Shown in pieces: positions 1-7,105 of a stretch of DNA of 64,000 nt. This DNA is from Lachnospiraceae bacterium (GTDB lineage: Bacteria > Bacillota > Clostridia > Lachnospirales > Lachnospiraceae). The notes beneath the pieces were generated by a model. It worked only from the letters and a program-made list of their open reading frames with translations, was not told the DNA's origin and searched no databases. The stretch is taken from positions 1 through 64,000 of the forward strand of contig CABJBM010000008.1 in assembly GCA_902363835.1 (NCBI GenBank), read 5' to 3'. Position numbers and translations under genes: made by a program. Positions within the stretch are counted from its first letter, which is position 1, and each line of letters starts with the position of its first letter.

Positions 1-37
1 TTATTTAAAACTTCCCTGCCAGGACTTATAAGGCTTT

Positions 38-169
38 TTACTGATATCTGCTGAGTACAGATTCTTCTGTTCCAATGTCTGTCAAAAGCCCCTTGCATTC
101 TTTATAGGGCATTGCATAACGCTGGGAAAGATAACGCATGGAGGCTCCCATTTCTCCGTCTGGTCCTCC
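38..169 (-). pseudogene. cotJC: cotJC, second segment of an interrupted coat-protein gene
   Basis: Read on the minus strand from the 9-bp core at 161..169, the frame gives GGPDGEMGASMRYLSQRY and, a little later, LLTDIGTEE. From recall this is residues about 30-66 of CotJC, the manganese-catalase-like spore coat protein. There is no start codon and an in-frame TAA (170..172) sits directly before the first Gly. The matching N-terminal segment lies 2.7 kb away at 2904..2999 and is in the same frame through the shared core. Homology stops after GTEE (62..73) and is followed by a short unrelated tail SVLSRYQ and a stop at 38..40, where CotJC would continue with more than 100 further residues. So the gene is broken a second time here, either by a second element lying left of the window or by decay. 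Confidence 0.8.
161..169. repeat. Left recombination core of the cotJC element
   Basis: TGGTCCTCC, identical to 2904..2912. It encodes Gly-Gly-Pro of CotJC on the minus strand. The flanks differ immediately outside the shared 9 bp, as expected for attL/attR of a serine recombinase. Confidence 0.75.
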
Positions 170-267
170 TTAAGTCAAAAGCAGATAACAGATTTTGCCC
201 CCTGCCTGTGCTCATAAATCCCCCCTTTTCCCCATATATTATAGAAACTTCCTTTTAAGAGGCTCTT

Positions 268-936
268 ATGCAGACAATCTCTCAAAAAACGCTGACGGAT
301 ATCATGCGCTACAACGGGGTAACTGTTTTCATCTATACAATCCATTATCCCCAGTTTACCACCACATGCAATCCCGATGCTGCTAAAAAGATCAACGAGT
401 TCTATGAATTTCAGGCAAAACAGACCGAAGCCTATTGCCGCACTGAACTGTTCGGCCAGGCCGTAGAGCAGGTGGAATACTCCCGCCAAAACCAGTTCCC
501 CTTTCATTATTATGAATTTTTATCGGTCTATCAGGTCACATACAATGAGGACTGTGTCACCAGCCTCTACACCGATCAATATACTTACCTGGGAGGAGCC
601 CATGGAAATACAATCCGGGATTCCCAGACATGGGACTTTTGTACCGGCAACCAGTTAACCCTCCCTGATTTTTTCCCCAACAATCCGAAATTTACGGACT
701 ATATTTTTACGGAGATCCAAAAGCAGATAGAAGAACAGATAAAAACATCCTCAGTAGAATATTTTGATGACTATATGTCTCTTGTTCGGGGTAACTTTAA
801 TATCAACGGATTTTTTTTAAAACCCACCGGAATTGTCATTTACTATCAGCAATACGATATCGCTCCCTATGTAAGCGGAATCCGGGAATTCTTCCTTCCT
901 TTTCAGGACTGCTCTCCCTTCCCCTATTCCCTGTAA
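268..936 (+). CDS. DUF3298 / RsiV-like domain protein
   Basis: 222-residue protein whose C-terminal half (from about residue 85) resembles the DUF3298 domain found at the end of RsiV anti-sigma factors and PdaC-type proteins. The hallmark YLGGAHG is at about 107-113, followed by a TWDFCTGNQL segment and a basic C-terminal part. There is no signal peptide or membrane segment, unlike RsiV, so this is a free cytoplasmic domain. Start at 268 is supported by AAGAGG six bases upstream; an ATG at 304 is an alternative. It is cargo of the cotJC element and nothing near it suggests a partner. Function unknown. Confidence 0.7.
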   Translation: MQTISQKTLTDIMRYNGVTVFIYTIHYPQFTTTCNPDAAKKINEFYEFQAKQTEAYCRTELFGQAVEQVEYSRQNQFPFHYYEFLSVYQVTYNEDCVTSLYTDQYTYLGGAHGNTIRDSQTWDFCTGNQLTLPDFFPNNPKFTDYIFTEIQKQIEEQIKTSSVEYFDDYMSLVRGNFNINGFFLKPTGIVIYYQQYDIAPYVSGIREFFLPFQDCSPFPYSL

Positions 937-979
937 ATCCATCCAATAATATGCACAGCCTCCGCCTTTCACAAAGTAT

Positions 980-1021
980 TCACAGTTCCATCAAATTTCC
1001 ATCACATTTGGCCGGTATATT
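980..1021 (+). promoter_or_regulatory. Promoter with 11-bp response-regulator-type repeats (copy A)
   Basis: TCACAGTT, TCAAATTT and TCACATTT start at 980, 991 and 1002, exactly 11 bp apart. Six bases after the last lies TATATT (1016..1021), a -10 box. An 11-bp direct repeat overlapping the -35 position is typical of OmpR/PhoB-family regulators. Near-identical arrangements occur at 35115 and 45004. It reads toward a GC-rich hairpin (1074..1101) and the recombinase gene beyond. Confidence 0.55.
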
Positions 1022-1073
1022 AATAATTACAAAGGGCAGTAACCTTTTTAAATAAAATTTTTTTTCATACTTG

Positions 1074-1101
1074 GCCGGCAGGATTCTCCATCTTGCCGGC
1101 C
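1074..1101. repeat. GC-rich hairpin inside the element
   Basis: GGCCGGCA and TGCCGGCC form a perfect 8-bp stem around a 12-base loop. It is preceded by AATAAAATTTTTTTTCATA, a string almost repeated before the hairpin at 35206. It could end a short RNA from the promoter at 980 or lie in the recombinase leader. No good U-run follows on either strand. Confidence 0.45.
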
Positions 1102-1133
1102 CCCTCCATGTCCGGCTTATGTTTCCTTTTGCA

Positions 1134-1292
1134 TCAGCCTGGAGCTTCCATTCTTTGAAAACCAATGGATTCCATCATTTTATCCTGAATCATCAATCCT
1201 ATTTCCTTGCGCTTTTCCTCTGGCAGAGAATCCATAAGAACATCTTTTCCGCTAATTTCTATGTAATTTTCAATAATCGGTTTTTTGTTCAT
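1134..1292 (-). CDS. 52-residue protein next to the recombinase
   Basis: Small acidic/basic protein with the core GKDVLMDSLPEEKRKEIG and the end MMESIGFQRMEAPG. The pattern (K-V-L-M-x-x-L-P-x-E-x-R-K-x-I, then a -M-x-x-I-G-(F/Y)- end) is one I recall from short conserved proteins beside recombinases in clostridial mobile elements. The start at 1290..1292 is chosen because GGGAGGGG stands 6-8 bases upstream; the longer frame to 1403 has no such site. It is transcribed divergently from the recombinase, with about 90 bp between starts. Given its size and place it could be a recombination directionality factor comparable to the 58-residue SprB of SPbeta, but that is inference. Confidence 0.65.
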   Translation of the reverse strand: MNKKPIIENYIEISGKDVLMDSLPEEKRKEIGLMIQDKMMESIGFQRMEAPG

Positions 1293-1384
1293 ATTTCCAT
1301 CCCCTCCCTGGTAAAATGTATGTGACACAGATTGTACTTGTTTCCGGCTATTTCCCAGGTACAAAAGGAAAGAAGGGATGGATT

Positions 1385-2842
1385 TTGAGAAAAAACGGAA
1401 CAAAGAACATCGGAGCTGCTTACGTCCGGGTAAGTACCAATGACCAGACAGAGCTTTCTCCTGACGCCCAGTTAAGGGAAATTAAAAAAGCGGCAACAGC
1501 GGATGGGATCCTGATCCCGGAAGAATTCATTTTTATTGAAGAAAAGGGAGTCAGCGGACGCCGCGCCGACAACCGGAAACAATTTCAGAAAATGATCTCC
1601 ATTGCCAAGTCCCAGCCCTCCCCTTTCCAGTATCTCTACCTCTGGAAATTTTCCAGGTTTGCAAGAAACCAGGAAGAGAGCATGTTTTATAAAAGTGTTC
1701 TCCGAAAAAAATGCGGTGTGACCATTAAAAGCGTATCAGAGCCTATAATGGAAGGCATGTTTGGCCGGCTCATTGAAAGCATTATCGAATGGTTCGATGA
1801 ATACTATTCCATTAACCTGTCCGGGGAGGTTACCAGGGGTATGACGGAAAAAGCCTTAAGGGAGGGCTACCAGGCCGCCCCCTGTCTGGGATACTGTGCG
1901 GTTGGAGAAGGAAAGCCTTTTCTTATTGATGATGCAGAATATAAGATTGTGGAATACATCCATCAGTCCTATTATAAGGGCATGGATTTATCCGCCATTG
2001 CAAGAAACGCCAATAAACAGGGCTTTTTAACTAAAAGAGGGAACCGGTTTGACCGGCGGGCAGTTGAGCGGATTTTAAAAAACAGGTTCTACGACGGAGT
2101 GGTCACCTGGAAGGATATCTCCTTTCATGGGCAGCATGAAACCAGGCAGACCGTAACATCGGTTTTTAAGGACAATCAGACGCGTCTTCAAAGAGAATAC
2201 AGGCCCCAAAACCGCCGGGAAGTATCCGGCTGCAGGCATTGGGCCTCAGGCCTTTTAAAATGCGGGTACTGCGGTGCAAGCCTTGTATTTAATAAAGCCC
2301 CTGATACAGGCCGCCATCCCAGCTATTTTCAGTGCTGGCGTTACGCCAAGGGGCTTCATGAAGAGTCCTGCAGCATTACTGCCAAAAAGATGGAGGACTT
2401 GATTTTAGAGTCTCTTTGCAATGCCCTTACCTCTGAAGAGAGGAAATACAGCTATGTACAAAAGCCTGTTTCCGGTATGGACAGGGAAGGGGAAAACATA
2501 CAGGCAGCCCTGTCAAGGATCAGCCATAAAAAACAGCGGATAAAAGAAGCATATGAAAATGGAATCGATACACTGGAAGAATACAAAGAAGGAAAAAGGC
2601 GGCTTAAAGAGGAACAGGATGAACTGGAAAACCGTTTAAAGGATTTGAAAAGCTGTGCCGCTCATAACAAGGCTGACGATCAGGCTCAACTGGCAGACAG
2701 GATTCAGAAGGCCCGGGACATTATTTCCAATCCGGATATGAGTTATGAGATAAAAGGCAATGCCTTAAGAAGTGTTGTAAAGAAAATTGTTTATGACAAA
2801 CAGGAAGGAAAGCTGAAATTCTTCTATTATGTTTCTCTGTAA
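1385..2842 (+). CDS. Large serine recombinase (SpoIVCA-like), excises the cotJC element
   Basis: 485-residue site-specific recombinase. The resolvase catalytic domain spans about 9-155 with the nucleophile in YVRVST (Ser17) and the conserved SRFARN helix. A recombinase DNA-binding domain follows (about 165-275), then a zinc ribbon (CGYC near 291 and two further Cys near 317-330) and a charged coiled coil (about 370-440), the layout of SpoIVCA, SprA and phage integrases such as phiC31. The chosen start is TTG at 1385 with AGAAGG 8 bases upstream; the upstream ATG at 1316 has no site and adds a non-homologous tail. All visible catalytic features are intact. Its stop lies 62 bp from the right core. 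Confidence 0.92.
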   Translation: MRKNGTKNIGAAYVRVSTNDQTELSPDAQLREIKKAATADGILIPEEFIFIEEKGVSGRRADNRKQFQKMISIAKSQPSPFQYLYLWKFSRFARNQEESMFYKSVLRKKCGVTIKSVSEPIMEGMFGRLIESIIEWFDEYYSINLSGEVTRGMTEKALREGYQAAPCLGYCAVGEGKPFLIDDAEYKIVEYIHQSYYKGMDLSAIARNANKQGFLTKRGNRFDRRAVERILKNRFYDGVVTWKDISFHGQHETRQTVTSVFKDNQTRLQREYRPQNRREVSGCRHWASGLLKCGYCGASLVFNKAPDTGRHPSYFQCWRYAKGLHEESCSITAKKMEDLILESLCNALTSEERKYSYVQKPVSGMDREGENIQAALSRISHKKQRIKEAYENGIDTLEEYKEGKRRLKEEQDELENRLKDLKSCAAHNKADDQAQLADRIQKARDIISNPDMSYEIKGNALRSVVKKIVYDKQEGKLKFFYYVSL

Positions 2843-2885
2843 CCGGAAGAAATAGGGAGAAGGCCACGCCTGCCTTTTCACCTGA

Positions 2886-2999
2886 TCATAGGGTACTGTA
2901 ATATGGTCCTCCATACTGGCTCATAATGAACGTAGCAATCTTGGGATTAGGAGTGGTAATATTTACCGGATACTGTAATCTCTTTTCATACCTCCACAT
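2886..2999 (-). pseudogene. cotJC: cotJC, 5' segment of the interrupted gene
   Basis: Begins MWRYEKRLQYPVNI and runs to FIMSQYGGP, a near-perfect CotJC N-terminus, then leaves homology at the core (2904..2912) and stops after YYSTL at 2886. The ATG overlaps the cotJB stop by one base (TAATG), so translation is coupled. Unrearranged, only a 37-residue peptide is made. After excision at the core it continues in frame into the segment at 38..160. CotJC is a manganese-catalase-fold protein of the inner spore coat. Confidence 0.85.
2904..2912. repeat. Right recombination core of the cotJC element
   Basis: TGGTCCTCC, identical to 161..169 and in the same cotJC codon phase (GGA GGA CCA on the minus strand). 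Confidence 0.75.
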
Positions 3000-3265
3000 T
3001 AGCCGCACACTCCTTCCCATGGCCATGGATCATCTACCCAGGTCCAGTAATTTTCATCCATAACGCCATCAGCCATCAGAGGACCGCACTGCTCCTCATA
3101 TGCCTGCATGGCCTGCAGCCGCATATTCACTACATAATAGTAATAGTTCAATGCATCCTGATCGTCTGGATGGGTGTCAAGATATAAAACTACATCATCC
3201 ATTGCAAAACTGGCTTCATAAACCTGCCTTAACAGCATATCGCAATTAACATTAGAAGCTATCAT
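2999..3265 (-). CDS. cotJB: Spore coat protein CotJB
   Basis: 88-residue CotJB-family protein with LLRQVYEASFAMDDVVLYLD and the family signature DTHPDDQDALNYY, ending in a Trp-rich DENYWTWVDDPWPW tail. It has the expected length. The ATG at 3265 overlaps the cotJA stop (TGATG) and has a G-run 7 bases upstream, so I prefer it to the GTG at 3274. It is the middle gene of cotJA-cotJB-cotJC. In Bacillus the three gene products are inner-coat proteins that depend on one another. Confidence 0.9.
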   Translation of the reverse strand: MIASNVNCDMLLRQVYEASFAMDDVVLYLDTHPDDQDALNYYYYVVNMRLQAMQAYEEQCGPLMADGVMDENYWTWVDDPWPWEGVCG

Positions 3266-4128
3266 CACTGGCACCCCCCCATAATAAATGGTTTATTCAG
3301 ATCCGGGAAGATCGTTCCAACGCTCATGGCCACATCTACTGCATATACCTGCTGCCACTGCTGCCATGGCACATAAGCCATGCCAACCGGGAACTGGTCA
3401 ATATTTTCAGCAGGTGCTGACGGAGCCGGAGTTGGCCAGCCGGGACAGGTGACCGGAGCAGTGCATGTGGGCATTTCCGGACATTTTATTGGCGCGGCTT
3501 CTTTGACTTTTTCCGGACATTTTACGGGCATTGGGCATACCGGCATCTCCGGGCATCTCATTGGCATAGCTCCCTTTACCTTTTCCGGGCATTTTACGGG
3601 CATTGGGCATACCGGCATTTCCGGGCATCTCATTGTCACAGACTCCTTTACTTTTTCCGGGCATTTAGGCGGCATTGGGCATACCGGCATTTCCGGACAT
3701 CTCATTGTCACAGATTCCTTTACTTTTTCCGGGCATTTAGGCGGCATCGGGCATACCGGCATTTCCGGACATCTCATTGTCATAGATTCTTTTACTTTTT
3801 CCGGGCATTTGGGCGGCATTGGGCATGCCGGCATTTCCGGACATCTCATGAAAACGGGAGCGGTTTCTGATCCACATTTTGTGTCCGGACATTTCGGCTT
3901 TTTAGGCGGCATCCACGGGCATGGACCTGCGGACATTCCCTGTTGTGTCATAAGTATGGGAGATGCCGCAGTTTCTGTGGACTTTGCCGGCCCCGAGCCC
4001 AGGGGCATGTCGGGCCGGATCACCGTACCAGGGCTTACAGACATATCAAGCCCCATAGCAGACTCCCAGCCGGTTGGACCGGTACCAGTCATGCAGCCGG
4101 GACGCCATTGCTTCGTATAACAATCCAT
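3265..4128 (-). CDS. cotJA: CotJA-like spore coat protein with long Cys/Pro/Met repeat region
   Basis: The last 50 residues (MAYVPWQQW ... GTIFPDLNKPF) are a CotJA domain, which normally makes up the whole protein of about 80 residues. Here 287 residues precede or include it. Residues about 94-237 hold five near-perfect 24-residue repeats plus one decayed copy, built on CPEMPVCPMPPKCPEKVKE, so the protein carries many regularly spaced CPxxP motifs. The N-terminal 93 residues are Gly/Pro-rich without a recognised domain. Start ATG has AAAGGAG 11 bases upstream. The repeats probably expand by slippage. Cys spacing suggests metal binding or disulphide cross-linking in the coat; that is inference. 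Confidence 0.88.
   Translation of the reverse strand: MDCYTKQWRPGCMTGTGPTGWESAMGLDMSVSPGTVIRPDMPLGSGPAKSTETAASPILMTQQGMSAGPCPWMPPKKPKCPDTKCGSETAPVFMRCPEMPACPMPPKCPEKVKESMTMRCPEMPVCPMPPKCPEKVKESVTMRCPEMPVCPMPPKCPEKVKESVTMRCPEMPVCPMPVKCPEKVKGAMPMRCPEMPVCPMPVKCPEKVKEAAPIKCPEMPTCTAPVTCPGWPTPAPSAPAENIDQFPVGMAYVPWQQWQQVYAVDVAMSVGTIFPDLNKPFIMGGCQ
3418..3849. repeat. 72-bp tandem repeats within cotJA
   Basis: Five well-conserved 72-bp units from 3849 down to 3490 and a diverged sixth to about 3418, all in frame and each encoding one 24-residue CPEMPxCPMPxKCPEKVKE unit. The middle copies are nearly identical at DNA level, a sign of recent expansion. Confidence 0.85.
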
Positions 4129-4167
4129 AGGATGTGTGACTCCTTTCGCTATTGAAAGTTTCTAATA

Positions 4168-5502
4168 TCAATCTATGAAAGGAATACTCTGTTGTGCAGG
4201 GCCTGCAGAAATTTTTCCATTAATTTCAAAAGAAGATCCATGGCAGGGGCATTCCCAGCGCTTATCGTACCGGTTCCATACCAGACGGCAGCCCATGTGA
4301 GGACAGTTTACGGCTCCCTTCATGGTTCCGGCGGAAAGTCCCTTTACCGATTCCAGGCCATGGGAAACCAGGGTGCCGGCAGACGCCTTTAAATGATGTC
4401 TTCTGGGTGAGAATACCCCATCATATGGTGTTTTCCTTCCTGTGATCTGGGCACTCAGTATCTTGGCTGCCACCATGGAGGTGCTCATACCCCATTTTCC
4501 AAAACCCGTGGCAACATACCAGTCCGGTCTTATAGAAGAAAACGCTCCGATATAAGGAATCCCATCCAATGTCATGCAATCCTGGGCCGTCCACCTTCTG
4601 ATTTCCCTTGCTTCCGGGAATAAATGCTCACCCGCCCGTTTCATAGTGGAAAAAGGACTTTCCTTGGGAGCTTTTCCTGTCCTGTGGCTTCCATATCCCA
4701 AAAGGAGTTTATCCCCTGCATTCCGGAAAGAATATGCCCTCTCATCAATTCCAAGATACATACCCCGTATGGACTCCACAGGTTCAAGCTCCATGACATA
4801 GCTTTTTTCCTGATACATTTTTGCAAAATAAAATCCCGGCATATTGACAAAGGGGTAATGGGAGGCAAATACCACCTTTTCCGCTTTTATCACCCCTTTA
4901 TCCGTCACCACCTCATGGCCCTGGACCTTGATGACCTTTGTCCGCTCAAAAACCGTAAGTCCTGCGGAAATATCTCTTAAAAACTCCAGAGGATGAAACT
5001 GGGCCTGTCCCTTAAAGCGCACTGCCCCGTGCACTGGAAAGGGAAGTCCTGTTTCTCTCACAAACGTTGCCGGAAGCCCAAGCCTGGCAGCGCATTCCGC
5101 TTCCCTTAAGAGCACCTCCGATTCCTGGACGGAGTACAAGTATGCATCCGTTGCTTCATAATGGCATTGTATGGAATAGCGTTTAATGAGTTTTCCATAC
5201 TCCTCCACTGCCAGCTGGTTTGCCTTTCCGTACAGCCTTGCTGTTTCCTCTCCCACCGTGCGCACCAGCTTTTCGTAGATCAGATTGTGCTGGGAGGTGA
5301 TCTTTGCCGTTGTAAATCCCGTCTGTCCGCTTCCTATGCGGTCCGCTTCCAGCACCACCACATGCAGCCCATGCCTTTGGAGATAAAAGGCAGTGAGAAT
5401 TCCTGCCATCCCCGCTCCTATTACTACAACCTCTGTCCGTTTGTTCCCTGCCAAAGGGTTACGCCCGGGAATTCTGGCTGATTCTGTCCAGATTGATTTC
5501 AT
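4168..5502 (-). CDS. FAD-dependent oxidoreductase with C-terminal Rieske domain
   Basis: 444-residue fusion. The N-terminal DAO-type flavoprotein domain starts with the dinucleotide motif VVVIGAGMAGILTAFYL (about 25-42) and contains the substrate-side LPFPVHGAVRFKGQAQFHP segment. The last 60 residues are a Rieske [2Fe-2S] domain with CPHMGC and CPCHGSSF as cluster ligands. Such soluble DAO-Rieske fusions are widespread in Firmicutes and are thought to oxidise an amine or amino acid and pass electrons through the iron-sulphur cluster; substrate unknown. The second ATG (5502) is preferred because GAGGTGG sits 5 bases upstream. Single gene, same strand as cotJ, whose promoter lies in its 3' end. 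Confidence 0.9.
   Translation of the reverse strand: MKSIWTESARIPGRNPLAGNKRTEVVVIGAGMAGILTAFYLQRHGLHVVVLEADRIGSGQTGFTTAKITSQHNLIYEKLVRTVGEETARLYGKANQLAVEEYGKLIKRYSIQCHYEATDAYLYSVQESEVLLREAECAARLGLPATFVRETGLPFPVHGAVRFKGQAQFHPLEFLRDISAGLTVFERTKVIKVQGHEVVTDKGVIKAEKVVFASHYPFVNMPGFYFAKMYQEKSYVMELEPVESIRGMYLGIDERAYSFRNAGDKLLLGYGSHRTGKAPKESPFSTMKRAGEHLFPEAREIRRWTAQDCMTLDGIPYIGAFSSIRPDWYVATGFGKWGMSTSMVAAKILSAQITGRKTPYDGVFSPRRHHLKASAGTLVSHGLESVKGLSAGTMKGAVNCPHMGCRLVWNRYDKRWECPCHGSSFEINGKISAGPAQQSIPFID
4169..4195 (-). promoter_or_regulatory. Sigma-K-like promoter for the cotJ operon
   Basis: On the minus strand: GCAC, then 16 bases, then CATAGATTG, against the sigma-K consensus AC-N16-CATA-NNN-TA. Only the last A differs. 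It lies 40 bp upstream of the cotJA start and overlaps the 3' end of the next gene. Sigma-E uses a similar -10, so mother-cell control is safer than the exact factor. Confidence 0.5.
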
Positions 5503-5612
5503 TTTTTCCACCTCTTGCCTTTACGTTTAAAAATTCCAAAAAATGTTCACCTTATCCTTATTATTCTCCCTATCTTCAGATTAATGCCTTTTCTTCCTCT
5601 TCCAATTATTTC

Positions 5613-5641
5613 TTGATTTCCCCTTTCTTTTATAATACAAT
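5613..5641 (+). promoter_or_regulatory. Sigma-A-type promoter of the GGDEF-EAL gene
   Basis: TTGATT, 17-base spacer, TACAAT, ending 36 bp before the start codon at 5677. Confidence 0.5.
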
Positions 5642-5676
5642 AAAATCAAACAGCCCATAAAAAGGAGGTAATCCAT

Positions 5677-7047
5677 ATGAATTGGTTTCATAAAAAAACA
5701 GCTCTGCCTCCGCAAACAAAAACGGAAACCCAGGCTGAAGGAAATACAGCTTCACAGAGCAAACCGGAACGGGAGGCCTGTTTAAAACATTTAAGTCAGG
5801 CAATGGACTCCGGGGAACGGGGCGCTGTAATAAAGCTTCATATTGAAAATTTCAAACGGCTGAACCAGGTTTTTGGTTATGAATACTGTGAAAGCCTTCT
5901 GGAACAGATCCTTACATATTTAAGAGAGTTAACGGAAAAAAACGTCTACCATTATATTGGCGTGGAATATATCATCATACTGGATCAGTACACCCAGGGC
6001 CAGGCTTTGGAGCTTGCAGAGGAGATCGCAGGAAAATTTGACCATGTCTGGAAAGTCAATGGGACAGACTGCCTGTGTTCCATGCAAATAGGCATCTGCT
6101 CCTATCCCGGCCATGCTGCTGATCCTGAACAGATGTTAAAATGTCTGGATCTGGCCATCATAAAGGCGGAAGAAAGAGGTCCCAACCTGGCAATCGTCTT
6201 TGACAGCGCCTTGCAAAGGCAGCTGCAGAGGCGCCAGGCCATTGCCCTTTATTTAAGGACAGCTCTGGAAAAAGAAGAGGTGGAAGTCCGCTACCGCCCA
6301 ACTCTTCATATTGATACAGGAGTTTTTACCCGGGCTGAGCTTTACATGCGCATCTTTATTAAAGGCATTGGGCTGATCGGGGCCGGAGAATTTCTTCTTG
6401 TTGCAGAGGATTCGGGGCAGATCCGGGCCATTGAATATTATGCCCTGAAACAAGCGGCCCAGTGCATTTTTGACCTGCTTCAAACAGAATGTGAATTTGA
6501 ATCCATTGCCCTTCCCATTTCTCCTGTCCTCTTTTTACAGGAGGATTTTCTTGATGAAGTGAAGCGCATCATAGATGTCTATCATATCCCAAAGGGAAAG
6601 CTTGCCCTGGAAATCCAGGAAAGCGCCCTGACCATGGCTTACTTAAACATCAATGTAACTCTTCAGCAATTGCAGGAAATGGGCGTGGAAGTCATTCTCA
6701 ACGAATTCGGTTCCGGCCATTCAGGGATTTCCTCTATTCTGGATCTTCCGGTGGATACCTTAAAGCTTGAGAATCTGTTCGTCTGGCAGCTTGAGACCAA
6801 TCCAAAGTCCCGGTACATCATTGAAGGACTTGTCCGGATGGCAAGAGAGCTTAATATGACCATTATTTCCGAAGGCGTGGAAACAGAAAACCAGGTTCGG
6901 ATTCTGACAGAAGCAGGCTGCAATTACCAGCAGGGATTTTACTATTCCCCTACTTTGGAAAAAGACACACTGTTAAAGATTCTCGGCACTTCCTTAAAGG
7001 ATTCTTATCAGCTCTTAGGCGAGGAAAAGAAAAAAATGAGCCGCTAA
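5677..7047 (+). CDS. Degenerate GGDEF-EAL protein
   Basis: 456-residue cytoplasmic protein with a GGDEF-type domain (about 45-185) and an EAL-type domain (about 195-440). Both active sites look lost: the GGDEF loop reads YIGVEYI, the EAL triad is AEL in TRAELYMR, and the metal-binding DDFGTGYS segment is NEFGSGHS. The fold-defining parts (LKLENLFV, the helix after VETENQ) remain. It is therefore more likely a c-di-GMP binding or scaffold protein than an enzyme. No membrane or sensor domain. Start supported by AAGGAGG 9 bases upstream. Transcribed together with or just before the AraC gene 58 bp downstream. Confidence 0.88.
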   Translation: MNWFHKKTALPPQTKTETQAEGNTASQSKPEREACLKHLSQAMDSGERGAVIKLHIENFKRLNQVFGYEYCESLLEQILTYLRELTEKNVYHYIGVEYIIILDQYTQGQALELAEEIAGKFDHVWKVNGTDCLCSMQIGICSYPGHAADPEQMLKCLDLAIIKAEERGPNLAIVFDSALQRQLQRRQAIALYLRTALEKEEVEVRYRPTLHIDTGVFTRAELYMRIFIKGIGLIGAGEFLLVAEDSGQIRAIEYYALKQAAQCIFDLLQTECEFESIALPISPVLFLQEDFLDEVKRIIDVYHIPKGKLALEIQESALTMAYLNINVTLQQLQEMGVEVILNEFGSGHSGISSILDLPVDTLKLENLFVWQLETNPKSRYIIEGLVRMARELNMTIISEGVETENQVRILTEAGCNYQQGFYYSPTLEKDTLLKILGTSLKDSYQLLGEEKKKMSR

Positions 7048-7105
7048 AGCCTGTTCTTTGGGAACCATTTCATAGACAGCCGCACACAGGAAGGAGAACT
7101 CCCAT

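Larger units (their letters stand above)
161..2912. mobile_element. Serine-recombinase intervening element inserted in cotJC
   Basis: The element is bounded by the direct repeat TGGTCCTCC at 161..169 and 2904..2912, giving a unit of 2743 bp. Inside are a DUF3298 gene (268..936), a promoter-like repeat region (980..1101), a 52-residue gene (1134..1292) and a large serine recombinase (1385..2842). The repeat encodes Gly-Gly-Pro in the same cotJC reading frame on both sides, so deleting one repeat plus the interior restores QYGGPDGE, the sequence expected in CotJC. The arrangement is like the skin element in sigK of Bacillus and Clostridioides and SPbeta in spsM. It has no tail, capsid or conjugation genes, so it is a minimal element. 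Confidence 0.82.

Noticed and set aside
980..1021. Sigma-28 (flagellar) promoters for the three repeated boxes
   Set aside because: GCCG-like strings occur in copy A and loosely in B, but copy C lacks them while the 11-bp repeat and -10 spacing are kept in all three.
3418..3849. Regular repeats considered as a CRISPR array
   Set aside because: Units are adjacent 72-bp tandem copies in a reading frame with no spacers and no cas genes.
3380..4120. Long plus-strand frame opposite cotJA
   Set aside because: It is the shadow of the 72-bp repeats; the minus strand has the CotJA domain, ribosome binding site and operon context.
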